A stretch of 64,000 nucleotides of DNA from Actinophytocola sp044466355 (GTDB lineage Bacteria > Actinomycetota > Actinomycetes > Mycobacteriales > Pseudonocardiaceae): positions 62,001 through 126,000 of the forward strand of contig NZ_JBITMQ010000017.1 in NCBI RefSeq assembly GCF_044466355.1, given 5' to 3'. The translations under genes and the position numbers were made by a program. The notes below the pieces were generated by a model. That model did no database searches and had not been told where the DNA came from. It saw only the letters and a list, made by a program, of their open reading frames with translations. Positions 27,404-35,466 of this stretch are shown here, one piece after another (the stretch's first letter is position 1; each line of letters begins with the position of its first letter).

Positions 27404-28874
27404 TGTGTCGTTGAGCCGCCGGACGTGGCTCGGTCTCGCTGCGGTGCTCGCCGCGACATTCATGACGCAGGTCGACGGGTTCGTCGTCAACGTCGCGAGC
27501 CCGTCGATCCAGCGCGACCTCGACGCGGGCTTCGACCAGATCCAGTTCATCGGTGCTGCCTACGTCATTGCCTTCGGGGCGCTGCTGATCACCGGCGCGC
27601 GGCTCGGCGACCGAGCCGGGCACCGGGCGGTGTTCCTGTGGGGCGTCGCGGGGTTCACCCTGACGTCCCTGCTCTGCGGGCTCGCGCCAAACGCGGAGTT
27701 GTTGATCGCCGCCCGCTTCCTGCAGGGCGCGACGGCGGCTTTCATGGCGCCCCAGGTGTTGTCGATCATCCGGGCGACCGTGTCGGACACCGAGCAGCGG
27801 GCCAAGGTCATCGGCGTGTACGGGGTCGTGATCGGGCTCGGTGTGATCAGCGGCATCGCGGGCGGCGGGATCCTCGTCGACCTCGACATCGCGGGGCTCG
27901 GCTGGCGGCCGGTGCTGCTCGTGAACGTGCCCATCGGCGTGGCGATCCTGGTGTTCGGGCGTCTGCTGCCCACGAGCGGTGCGGGCACGGGACAACGCCT
28001 CGACCTCGTCGGCGCGGCGTTGACGACCATCGGGTTACCAGCCCTGCTGGTGCCGCTGATCTTCGGGCCGGGTGGCAGCTCGTGGCTGTGGCTCGGGCTG
28101 ATACTCGCGGCCGTGGCGTTCGCCGTGTTCGCGGTGCAGCAGCGAGCCCTGCATCAACGCGGTGGTGACCCGCTGTTCCCGCCACGAGTCGTCACGGCGC
28201 GCGGGATGCGCCTCTCCCTGCTGACCGTCATGTCCCTGTTCGCCACGAACTCCGGGCTGTTCCTGGTGTTCACCTACTACCTGCAGACCGGGCTGGGGCT
28301 GACGCCGTTCGTCGCCGGGCTGATGTTCGTGCCGCTCGGCGTCGGGTTCTCCCTCGCGTCGGCCGCCAACCGGTGGCTCACCCGCCGCATCAGCGCGCCG
28401 ATCCCGGTGCTCGGCTGCGCCACCGTTGCCGTCGTACTGCTCGGCGGCGCGGTGATCACGCAGGCACCGCAGGACGCACAGCCGGTGCTGCTGGCCGTGA
28501 TGATCGGTGTCGCCGGGCTCGGCCAGGGCATGGTGGTGGCGCCGCTCGTCGCCGGGATTCTCAGCCGCGTGCGCCCCGACGAGGCGGGGGCAGCGTCCGG
28601 CATGGCCACCACCACGACCCAGTTGGGCCTCGCTCTCGGCGTCGCGGTGGCTGGTGCCTGGTACCGCACCGTTCTCGGCGCGACACCCGGCGACCCGGGC
28701 GTTCCGTTCGACGACCACGCGACGGCGTTCGCGGCCGCCGCAGTGCTGCTCGCCGTGCTCGCCACCGCCACCAGCCTGCTCAACGCCCGGTTGCACCGGA
28801 TCCCACCCGACCCCGTCGACGAACCGGTCGAGCCAGCGGCGCCGCCGACGGCCACCACAGCGAGGAGGAGCTGA
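27396..28874 (+). CDS. MFS exporter, DHA2 (14-helix) type
   Basis: 492 residues from ATG 27396, overlapping the carrier gene by 8 bp. About 14 hydrophobic helices; the family motif GARLGDRAGHRAVFLWG follows helix 2-3 and GVISGIAGGGILVD resembles antiporter motif C. Members export drugs and siderophores. Context with a carrier protein and a FecCD importer suggests secretion of a metallophore. Confidence 0.85.
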   Translation: MTDVSLSRRTWLGLAAVLAATFMTQVDGFVVNVASPSIQRDLDAGFDQIQFIGAAYVIAFGALLITGARLGDRAGHRAVFLWGVAGFTLTSLLCGLAPNAELLIAARFLQGATAAFMAPQVLSIIRATVSDTEQRAKVIGVYGVVIGLGVISGIAGGGILVDLDIAGLGWRPVLLVNVPIGVAILVFGRLLPTSGAGTGQRLDLVGAALTTIGLPALLVPLIFGPGGSSWLWLGLILAAVAFAVFAVQQRALHQRGGDPLFPPRVVTARGMRLSLLTVMSLFATNSGLFLVFTYYLQTGLGLTPFVAGLMFVPLGVGFSLASAANRWLTRRISAPIPVLGCATVAVVLLGGAVITQAPQDAQPVLLAVMIGVAGLGQGMVVAPLVAGILSRVRPDEAGAASGMATTTTQLGLALGVAVAGAWYRTVLGATPGDPGVPFDDHATAFAAAAVLLAVLATATSLLNARLHRIPPDPVDEPVEPAAPPTATTARRS

Positions 28875-29974
28875 TGACGTCCACTCGAACACCGGTACGT
28901 GCGCTACCCCGGCAGCGCGCGTCCGGAGGCGGATCGACGGCGCGGCCGGCGCCGTTGCACGCGGTGCCGTTGCCGGTGTCGCTGTTCGTGCTGGGTGCGC
29001 TGCTGGTCGTGGTGATCCTCGTGGCCGCCGCGGTCGGCTCGGTGACGTTCTCGCTCGGCGACAGCTGGCAGATCGTCCGCGCGCACATCTTCGGCGGTGT
29101 GGTCGACCCGGCCCACGACCAGATCATCTGGCAGTTCCGGATCCCGCGCGTGCTGCTCGCCGCGCTGGCGGGCGCCGGGCTCGCGGTGACCGGGGTGGTG
29201 CTGCAGGCGCTGGTGAACAACCCGCTCGCCGACCCGTTCATCCTGGGCGTGTCGGCGGGCGGCTCGGTCGGCGCGGTCACCGTGATGGCGCTGGGCGCGG
29301 GCGCGCTCGGCGGCCTGGGCGTGTCCGGTGCGGCGTTCCTGGGTGCGATGCTCGCCGTCGGATTGGTGTTCCTGCTCGGGCAGCAGGGCGGCAAGCTCAA
29401 CCCGGTGCGGCTGGTGCTCGCCGGTGTCGTGGTCAGCTACGTGTTCACCTCGATCACCAACTTCCTGCAGCTGCAGACCGAGCCCAACAACATGCGGGCG
29501 ATCATGTTCTGGCTGCTGGGCAGCGTCTCCGGCGCGCACTGGGACCAGCTGCACGTCGCGGGTGTCGTGGTCATCGCGTCCACGCTGCTGCTCACGCTGT
29601 ACGGCAGGCAGCTCAACGCGCTGGTCACCGGCGACGAGTCGGCCACGGCGCTGGGCATCGACGTCAAGCGGCTGCGGCTGATCCTGATCGTGTTGAGTTC
29701 GCTGGTCGCGGGCGTGCTGATCGCCGTGGCCGGTGGCATCGGCTTCGTGGGGCTGATGGTGCCCCACCTGGTGCGGCTCACGTTCGGCGTCGACCACCGG
29801 CGGCTGCTCCCGCTGGCCGCGCTCGTCGGCGCGATCTACCTGGTGGTCGTCGACCTGCTGTCCCGCACCGTCGACCCGCCCAACGAGCTGCCGCTCAACA
29901 TCCTGACCGCACTCTTCGGCGCGCCGTTCTTCATCTGGCTCATGCGCCGGGATCGGAGCCTCGCCCACTCATGA
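28874..29974 (+). CDS. FecCD-type metallophore ABC permease
   Basis: 366 residues from ATG 28874 (TGATG overlap). Nine to ten helices with family motifs RIPRVLLAALAGAGLAVTG, NNPLADPFILGVSAGGS, GGIGFVGLMVPHLVR and the C-terminal FGAPFFIWLM. Imports iron-siderophore, cobalamin or haem-like substrates. No substrate-binding protein gene accompanies it, which is unusual. Confidence 0.92.
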   Translation: MTSTRTPVRALPRQRASGGGSTARPAPLHAVPLPVSLFVLGALLVVVILVAAAVGSVTFSLGDSWQIVRAHIFGGVVDPAHDQIIWQFRIPRVLLAALAGAGLAVTGVVLQALVNNPLADPFILGVSAGGSVGAVTVMALGAGALGGLGVSGAAFLGAMLAVGLVFLLGQQGGKLNPVRLVLAGVVVSYVFTSITNFLQLQTEPNNMRAIMFWLLGSVSGAHWDQLHVAGVVVIASTLLLTLYGRQLNALVTGDESATALGIDVKRLRLILIVLSSLVAGVLIAVAGGIGFVGLMVPHLVRLTFGVDHRRLLPLAALVGAIYLVVVDLLSRTVDPPNELPLNILTALFGAPFFIWLMRRDRSLAHS

Positions 29975-30750
29975 AACTCAACGTGCAACAGGTGAGCGTG
30001 AGCATCGGCGGGAAGCCGATCCTCCACGACGTCGACCTCGAGGTGGCTCCCGGCGAGTTCGTCGGGCTGATCGGGCCCAACGGCAGCGGCAAGTCGACGC
30101 TGCTGCGCACGATCTACCGGTCCATCCGCCCGACGGCCGGGGTCGTCCTGCTGGGCGACCAGGACGTCTGGAGCATGTCCGCCAGGACGGCCGCCCAGCA
30201 CACCGCGGCGGTGCTCCAGAACAGCCCGACGCCACCGGGCCTGACCGTGCGAGAGGTGGCGGAGCTGGGCCGCACCCCGCACCACGGCATGTTCGACCGC
30301 ACCGGCGCGACCGACCGCGAGATCGTCGACGCCGCGCTCGAGCGGACCGGCATGGCAGACCACGCGGACCGGATCTACGGGTCGCTGTCCGGTGGCGAGC
30401 GGCAGCGGGTGCTGCTGGCCCGCGCGCTCGCGCAGGAGCCGAAGCTGCTCGTGCTCGACGAGCCGACCAACCACCTCGACATCCGGGCCCGGTTCGAGCT
30501 GCTCGAGCTGGTCCACACGGTCGGCGTCACCACGCTGGCCGTGCTCCACGACCTCGACCTCGCCGCCCGCAGCTGCGACCGGCTGGTCGTGCTGGACCGG
30601 GGCAGGGTCGTGGCGTCCGGGCCGGTGCTCGACGCGCTGACGCCCGAGGTGCTGTCGTCGGTGTTCGGCGTGACAGCGGCGACGGAGCGTCACGACGACG
30701 GGATAGTCCGGGTCACATACGGCGCGCGACCGCTTGCCAAGGCCAGCTAG
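29971..30750 (+). CDS. FecE-type metallophore ABC ATPase
   Basis: 259 residues from ATG 29971, overlapping the permease stop. Walker A GPNGSGKST, signature LSGGERQRVLLARAL, Walker B LLVLDEPTNHLD, H-loop LHDLDLA. Powers the FecCD permease. Followed at once by a strong terminator. Confidence 0.92.
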   Translation: MKLNVQQVSVSIGGKPILHDVDLEVAPGEFVGLIGPNGSGKSTLLRTIYRSIRPTAGVVLLGDQDVWSMSARTAAQHTAAVLQNSPTPPGLTVREVAELGRTPHHGMFDRTGATDREIVDAALERTGMADHADRIYGSLSGGERQRVLLARALAQEPKLLVLDEPTNHLDIRARFELLELVHTVGVTTLAVLHDLDLAARSCDRLVVLDRGRVVASGPVLDALTPEVLSSVFGVTAATERHDDGIVRVTYGARPLAKAS

Positions 30751-30768
30751 TTCGTCTGTGTCCGCTCC

Positions 30769-30795
30769 AGGAGCCCGGTCGACGACCGGGCTCCT
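30769..30795 (+). terminator. Hairpin ending the carrier/ABC operon
   Basis: Perfect 12-bp stem (AGGAGCCCGGTC with its complement) and a 3-nt loop, 18 bases past the ATPase stop. Confidence 0.8.
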
Positions 30796-30879
30796 CCAAT
30801 CGGGTGTTCTTTGTCTGGTTTTCCCTGGTAACACGCTCGCGCCAGACATGACTCCCACTCGTACACCTTGACGACCATA

Positions 30880-30926
30880 TACCCCCTACCAGTATGTTCA
30901 GGCGAAGCAGATACCCCCGGGTGGTA
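30880..30926. promoter_or_regulatory. Paired CsoR-like operators
   Basis: TACCC-CCGGG-TGGTA at 30912-30926 (one mismatch to TACCC-N5-GGGTA; extended arms ATACC/GGTAT) and a weaker TACCC-CCTAC-CAGTA at 30880-30894. They lie 50-100 bp before the 30978 gene. Confidence 0.55.
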
Positions 30927-30977
30927 TTCGCTGGCGCTGGGGTTCGTTGCCAGACAAGAGAACCGGAGGTAACCGTC

Positions 30978-31448
30978 GTGAAGATCGTGGTGAAGGGACC
31001 CACCTGGAACTTCATCCAGCACCTGCTGGAGATGACGATCGCGATGTTCGTCGGCATGTTCGCGCTCGGCATGCCCGCGGAGATGCTGTTCGAGCAGATG
31101 AGCTGGACGGCGGTAACCGAGGACCTCGTGCCCAGGACGCTGCTGATGGCGACCTACATGAGTATCGGCATGGCCGCGTGGATGCGGATCCGGGGCTGTG
31201 GCTGGCCCGCCATCATCGAGATGAGCCTCGCGATGTACGTGCCGTTCCTGATCATGTACCCGTTCTACTTCGCGGGCGTGGCGTCGACCACGGCGGTGAT
31301 GGTCGTCGGGCACGTGCTCATGACGCCCGCGATGGTCGCCGCGATGCTGTTCCGCCTCGACGAGTACACCGGTGCTCACAAGCACCACAAGAAGGAGACG
31401 GTGAAGCCGGAGGAGAAGCAGGAGCTGGTCGCGCAGACCGAAGGATGA
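30978..31448 (+). CDS. Small integral membrane protein of the copper cluster
   Basis: 156 residues from GTG 30978 behind GGAGGT. Four hydrophobic helices very rich in Met (MTIAMFVGMFALGMPAEMLF; MATYMSIGMAAWM), a His/Lys segment (HKHHKKE) near the C-terminus and an acidic tail. Met-rich membrane helices and CsoR-like sites upstream suggest a copper role (inference). Similar proteins are sometimes labelled flagellar FliP-like; I see no support for that. Confidence 0.65.
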   Translation: MKIVVKGPTWNFIQHLLEMTIAMFVGMFALGMPAEMLFEQMSWTAVTEDLVPRTLLMATYMSIGMAAWMRIRGCGWPAIIEMSLAMYVPFLIMYPFYFAGVASTTAVMVVGHVLMTPAMVAAMLFRLDEYTGAHKHHKKETVKPEEKQELVAQTEG

Positions 31449-31459
31449 CCTGCGACGAC

Positions 31460-31490
31460 GGGGCGGGATCCGGGCAACGGATCCCGCCCC
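31460..31490. terminator. Bidirectional terminator
   Basis: Perfect 13-bp stem (GGGGCGGGATCCG) with a 5-nt loop between two convergent genes; serves both strands. Confidence 0.85.
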
Positions 31491-31499
31491 GTTCGTGTG

Positions 31500-32744
31500 T
31501 CAGGCGGCGACCGGTTCTCGTGTCAGGAGCTTGGCGCGGTCCATCAGGTGCAGCCCCAACGCGCAGGCTGCGCCGACGGCGGCCATCCCGAGCCACGGTG
31601 CCTCCGGCAGGCCCGCGGCACGGCCGAGGTCGAGCACGCTGCCGGTGAACAGGTTGCCGAGCAGGATCCCCACGCCGACCACGGTGTTGTAGAGCCCGTA
31701 GTGCGTGGCGACGAGGTGGTTGCCGGACAGGCGCACGATGGTGTCCATCTCGAACGGGAAGATCGCGATGGTGCCGAGCGCGAGCAGTGCGGCCGACACG
31801 AGCAGCGCGCCGCCCATCAGCCACGGGCCGCCGCGGGCGACGACCAGCGGCACCCCGAAGGCGGCGGTGTTGAGGCACATGCCGATCGCCATGCAGCGGG
31901 CGTGTGTCCACCGCGCTCGGAACCAGTCGGTGATCCGCAGTTGCCCGGCGATCGCCAGCGCGCCGGAGACCACGAACAGGGCGGTGACGAGGGCCGTGGC
32001 GGCGGTGCCGTCCGCGATCCGGCGGGCCTCCAATGGCAGTGCCAGGTACACCTGGAACGTCAGCACGTAGGACCCGATCATCACCAGCGCGAACAGCACG
32101 AACGGGCGGTTCGCCACCACTGACTTCCACTCGGTCAGCACCGACGGCCGGGCACCGGGCTCGGTGGCCGCCTTGTGCTGGGGGAGTGCGTGGATCTGCA
32201 ACACCGTGAGCAGGGCGAAGACGCCCGCCGCCACCAGGCAGGTCAGCCGGAAGTCGACCGCTGTGAGCAGGAGCCCCAGGACCGGGCCCAGCAGGATCCC
32301 GGCCTGGTAGAAGACGTTGAACATCGCGAACGCCTCGACGCGGCGGTCACCGGCGTCGGCTGCGAGGTAGGCCCGGACCGCCGGGTTGAACAACGCGCCC
32401 GCGAAGCCGGTGGCGGCCGAGGCGATCACGAGTGCGGGCAGTGAGTCGACGAACGCGAGCAGTGCGAACCCTGCTGTGCGCAGGGTGCAACCCGCCACGA
32501 TCAGGGGCTTGTACCCGAGCCGGTCGGCGAGCGTCCCGCCGACCAGGAACATGCCCTGCTGGGAGAAGTTCCGCACGCCCAGCACCAGGCCGACGGCCCA
32601 CCCCGCCAGGCCGAGCGGCCCGGCGAGGTAGGCGGCCAGGTAGGGCATGAGCATGTAGAAGCCGATGTTGATGGTCAGCTGGTTGAGCATCAACAGACGG
32701 CTGGGCAGGTCGAACCCGCGGTACTGGGTGACGAGCCGCTTCAC
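31500..32744 (-). CDS. MFS transporter (Rv0849-like)
   Basis: 414 residues from GTG 32744, which overlaps the cysK2 stop (GTGA) and has GGAGAG upstream. Twelve helices; MFS motif GGTLADRLGYKPLIVAG. In M. tuberculosis an MFS gene (Rv0849) directly follows cysK2 in a RicR-controlled, copper-induced operon; the same order here supports orthologous function. Substrate unknown. Confidence 0.82.
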   Translation of the reverse strand: MKRLVTQYRGFDLPSRLLMLNQLTINIGFYMLMPYLAAYLAGPLGLAGWAVGLVLGVRNFSQQGMFLVGGTLADRLGYKPLIVAGCTLRTAGFALLAFVDSLPALVIASAATGFAGALFNPAVRAYLAADAGDRRVEAFAMFNVFYQAGILLGPVLGLLLTAVDFRLTCLVAAGVFALLTVLQIHALPQHKAATEPGARPSVLTEWKSVVANRPFVLFALVMIGSYVLTFQVYLALPLEARRIADGTAATALVTALFVVSGALAIAGQLRITDWFRARWTHARCMAIGMCLNTAAFGVPLVVARGGPWLMGGALLVSAALLALGTIAIFPFEMDTIVRLSGNHLVATHYGLYNTVVGVGILLGNLFTGSVLDLGRAAGLPEAPWLGMAAVGAACALGLHLMDRAKLLTREPVAA

Positions 32745-33856
32745 GGCTTGCTCTCCGTCCGCTGGGCAGGGTCGACGACGACCCGGCACCGGGTCCACCG
32801 CCGGACGACCCGCTCGGCGGGATGGCCGATCACGTCCGGTGCCGCGGGCGGTGGTGCGGTCAGCAGGTCGTGTCGTGCGCAGTACTCGTCGTTGTAGACG
32901 GTGTCGAAGTACCGGTGCGGGCCGTCGGGGAAGATCGCGGCGACCCGCACGTCCGGTCCGTGGGTCCTGGCTACCCACGCGGCCACGAGTGCGACCGCGC
33001 CGACGCTCCATCCGCCGGTGGCGTGGTGGGTCGCGGCGAGCCTGCGGCACGTCCACACCGCCTCGGCGGGCGCGACCCAGTGGACCTCGTCGAAGGCGTG
33101 GTAGGCGACGTTGCGCGGGTAGATGCTCGAGCCGAGGCCACGCATGAGGCGCGTACTCGCCGGCTGACCGAAGATCGTCGAGCCGATCGTGTCGACCCCG
33201 ACCATCCGCAGGTGCGGGAAGTGGCTGGACAGGACCCGGAACACGCCCGCGGAGTGGCCGCCGGTGCCGACCGAGCACACGAGGATGTCGACGCGATCCA
33301 TCTGGTTGGCGAGCTCCTCGGCGAGCCCGGCGTACGCGGCCACGTTGTCCGGGTTGTTGTACTGGTCCGGGCACCACGCGCCCGGGTTGGCGGCGAGCAA
33401 CTCGGCGACACGGTCGCGGCGGGCCTGCTGCCACCCGCCGGTGGGGTGCGGCTCGTGCACGACGTCAACGCGGGCGCCGTGTGCGAGCAGCATCCGGTGC
33501 ACGATGGGTTCCATACCCGGGTCGGTCACCAGGCTGACCGGGTGCCCGTGCTCGATACCCGCGAGCACCAGCCCGAGGCCGAGCGTGCCGCTGGTCGACT
33601 CGACGATCATGGCTCCCTCGGGGAGATCACCACGTTCGCGTGCCCTGTCCACCATGTACAGGGCGGGCCGGTCCTTGATGCCACCGGGGTTGAAACCCTC
33701 GAGTTTCGCCCAGAAGCCGGTGCCGGAGTCCTGGAACGGGTCGTCGAGCCACAGCAAGGGTGTGTTCCCGACTGCCTTCGCGGCGGAATGGCGGCGAGGC
33801 TTGGGCACGGTTCGTCGTTGTGTCCGGGCGTGGTCGTTCGTGAGAATGCGAGTCAC
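32741..33856 (-). CDS. cysK2: CysK2-like PLP-dependent enzyme
   Basis: 371 residues from GTG 33856, chosen for the GAGGA site seven bases upstream and for a length close to mycobacterial CysK2; ATG 33877 is an alternative. Fold-type II PLP motifs: FNPGGIKDRPALYM with the Schiff-base Lys, ESTSGTLGLGL phosphate loop, SVGTGGHSAG. CysK2 relatives make S-sulfocysteine or cysteine from O-phosphoserine. It is followed by the MFS gene and preceded by an lpqS-like gene, the order of the mycobacterial lpqS-cysK2-Rv0849 copper operon. Confidence 0.85.
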   Translation of the reverse strand: MTRILTNDHARTQRRTVPKPRRHSAAKAVGNTPLLWLDDPFQDSGTGFWAKLEGFNPGGIKDRPALYMVDRARERGDLPEGAMIVESTSGTLGLGLVLAGIEHGHPVSLVTDPGMEPIVHRMLLAHGARVDVVHEPHPTGGWQQARRDRVAELLAANPGAWCPDQYNNPDNVAAYAGLAEELANQMDRVDILVCSVGTGGHSAGVFRVLSSHFPHLRMVGVDTIGSTIFGQPASTRLMRGLGSSIYPRNVAYHAFDEVHWVAPAEAVWTCRRLAATHHATGGWSVGAVALVAAWVARTHGPDVRVAAIFPDGPHRYFDTVYNDEYCARHDLLTAPPPAAPDVIGHPAERVVRRWTRCRVVVDPAQRTESKP

Positions 33857-33934
33857 TGTGGAGTCCTCGAAAGTCATGCGCACCACGACGGGCGCAAGTG
33901 GACGGACGTGGAGGGGCGGACCTCGGCACGCCGG

Positions 33935-34348
33935 TCAGGTCCGGGACACGCACACAGTGGTGAGAACGTCGCGGCCGGAGCGCGGTTCTGGTCTTCGCTG
34001 TAATGGCGGGACCATTGGTTCGATGTCGGCTGTCGACGCGTGCGACGCGGACGCCGCCACGTGCGGCCAGCCCGCGTCGGCATGCGCGTGCCGTGGTGTC
34101 CGCCCGGGCCGCTCGACCACTGCGCTCGGCGAGTACTCGTGATCGACCCGGCAGTGGTAACTGCCGTGGTGACCGTGGTCGTCGCGCTGGTCGGCCGCCG
34201 GACCGTCGAGGGACTGGTGATGAGCGACTTCGTGCGCTCTGCCGCACAGGTCACCGTGAATGGTCAGCGCCGCGACCAGGCTGAGCAGCAACATGCCCAG
34301 CAGACGCCAATGGTCGCGCTGCGGAACTGACCGACTACTCACGATCAC
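33935..34348 (-). CDS. LpqS-like His-rich exported protein
   Basis: 137 residues from GTG 34348 with no ribosome site; TACAGT lies seven bases upstream, so the mRNA may be leaderless. One N-terminal hydrophobic segment (LLGMLLLSLVAALTIHG), then a His/Asp-rich region (RAHEVAHHQ; DDHGHHGSYHCRVDHEY). Position before cysK2 and composition resemble mycobacterial LpqS of the RicR regulon. A canonical lipobox is not obvious (GDLCG). Confidence 0.6.
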   Translation of the reverse strand: MIVSSRSVPQRDHWRLLGMLLLSLVAALTIHGDLCGRAHEVAHHQSLDGPAADQRDDHGHHGSYHCRVDHEYSPSAVVERPGRTPRHAHADAGWPHVAASASHASTADIEPMVPPLQRRPEPRSGRDVLTTVCVSRT

Positions 34349-34413
34349 CGACTGTAGCGCGACGGTGGGAACTCGGCGGGAACTGCCCGCTGGTCAAAGG
34401 AAGGGGCGAACCC

Positions 34414-34935
34414 TCACCTGCCGACGGATGCGACCCATCCGAGTTCGTCGGCGAACGCACTGTTCTGGGCGGCTTGGGCGACCTTCGCCCACGTGCCGTC
34501 CGAGCGCCAGCGAGCCAGGCGCGCGTAGAGCGTCTGCCACGGTCCGAACGCCGGGTGTACCTCACGCCATGGCACGCCGTTCCGGTGCTTGTAGGCGATG
34601 CCTTCGAACAGGCGTCGTGTGCGTGCCTCGTCGCCCAGCAGAGGCTCCAGCAGTTGCCATGCCGCGTCCGATACCTGCGCTTCGACAGGCTCGGCCGGCC
34701 GGGTTTTCGGTTCGCTGGGCGGCTTGAGTTGGAAGCCGAGTTCGACGATCGCCGCGGTCACGGATTCCGGGCTCGCCCGCCGAGGATCCAACTGGACCTG
34801 GACTTCGCGGGTCTTGTACTTCGCGTGCGCGGTGTGCACGCCGGGAAGTGCGCGCAAGGTGTCGTCGATCAGGCTTGCGCAGTCGTCGCAGTGCATGTTC
34901 TTGATGTGGAAGGTGTGGGTCGCCGTCTCCACCAT
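34414..34935 (-). CDS. Heavy-metal-associated domain fused to IS5-type DUF4096 domain
   Basis: 173 residues from ATG 34935 with GGAGGAG just upstream. Residues ~5-75 are an HMA fold with the metal motif MHCDDC (family form MxCxxC). Residues ~90-165 match the DUF4096 N-terminal domain of IS5-family transposases: WQLLEPLLGDEARTRRLFEG, GVPWREVHPAFGPWQTLYAR, RWRSDGTW. There is no catalytic DDE domain, so it cannot transpose. M. tuberculosis Rv0850, a transposase fragment, sits in the equivalent copper operon. A metal-sensing DNA-binding protein is a reasonable guess. Confidence 0.8.
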   Translation of the reverse strand: MVETATHTFHIKNMHCDDCASLIDDTLRALPGVHTAHAKYKTREVQVQLDPRRASPESVTAAIVELGFQLKPPSEPKTRPAEPVEAQVSDAAWQLLEPLLGDEARTRRLFEGIAYKHRNGVPWREVHPAFGPWQTLYARLARWRSDGTWAKVAQAAQNSAFADELGWVASVGR

Positions 34936-34968
34936 GCACTCCTCCAACCCCTGGCAGACGGCGCGTGT

Positions 34969-35058
34969 CTACTATCGCGCACCGTAGGTTGGAGGTTACC
35001 GGCTGTGCCCCGGTTGCTACTAGGCCCCCTCGTAGATTTTCGGTACCAGGGTAGGGTA
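34969..35058. promoter_or_regulatory. Weak BlaI-type sites and a CsoR-like site before the HMA-DUF4096 gene
   Basis: CTACTAT-CGCGC-ACCGTAG (34969-34987, two mismatches) and CTACTAG-GCCCC-CTCGTAG (35017-35035, one mismatch) share the architecture of the strong BlaI-type operators further right. TACCA-GGGTA-GGGTA (35044-35058) is one mismatch from the CsoR-type site. All lie between the BlaI stop and the HMA-DUF4096 start. Confidence 0.45.
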
Positions 35059-35064
35059 TTGCGA

Positions 35065-35424
35065 TCAACGGCGCCGCTTCTTGCGCAGCGCGCCGCGCAG
35101 GATGTCGGTCTCCTCGTCGGACACCGAGGCCACGAAGTGCATCAGCACGCCGTGGGGGTCCCCGGACGTGTCGAGGATGTGCCGCAGTGCGCGTGCCGCG
35201 GCCTCTTCGCGGGTCATGACCGCGTTGTACAGGTAGGCCTTCCCGTCCAGTTCCCGGTCGACCCACTCCTTGCGATGCAGGTTGTCCAGCACGGTCATCA
35301 CCGTCGTGTAGGCGAGCTGCCGTCCGGTGTCGAGCCGTTCGAGCACCTCGCGCACCTTGCGCGGGATGCCTTCGCGCCACAGCACGTCCATCACCGCGGC
35401 TTCCAGTTCGCCAAGACCGTGCAT
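35065..35424 (-). CDS. BlaI/MecI/CopY-family repressor 1
   Basis: 119 residues from ATG 35424 behind GGAGG. Winged helix ~1-80 (LGELEAAVMDVLWREG; RQLAYTTVMTVLDNLHRKEWV) and a C-terminal dimer helix (FVASVSDEETDILRGALRKK). BlaI proteins are cleaved by M56 peptidases; CopY relatives respond to copper, but the CopY Cys-box is absent here. It lies 42 bp after nuoN and may be co-transcribed with that operon. It is about 70% identical by eye to the BlaI at 49930, so both may read the TACTAT palindromes. Confidence 0.88.
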   Translation of the reverse strand: MHGLGELEAAVMDVLWREGIPRKVREVLERLDTGRQLAYTTVMTVLDNLHRKEWVDRELDGKAYLYNAVMTREEAAARALRHILDTSGDPHGVLMHFVASVSDEETDILRGALRKKRRR

Positions 35425-35466
35425 GCCACCTCCCTGGTTTCGGCGTCATCGTAGGGGTTCGACGCG

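Noticed and set aside
30894..31448. Flagellar FliP-like protein
   Set aside because: Only a small Met-rich four-helix protein with copper-type operators; no flagellar genes anywhere in the window.
34335..34357. CTAC...GTAG near the lpqS-like start as an operator
   Set aside because: Arms are only 4 bp and the spacing differs from the other sites.
34414..34700. IS5-family insertion sequence
   Set aside because: Only the N-terminal DUF4096 domain is present, fused in frame to an HMA domain; no DDE domain, inverted ends or target duplication seen.
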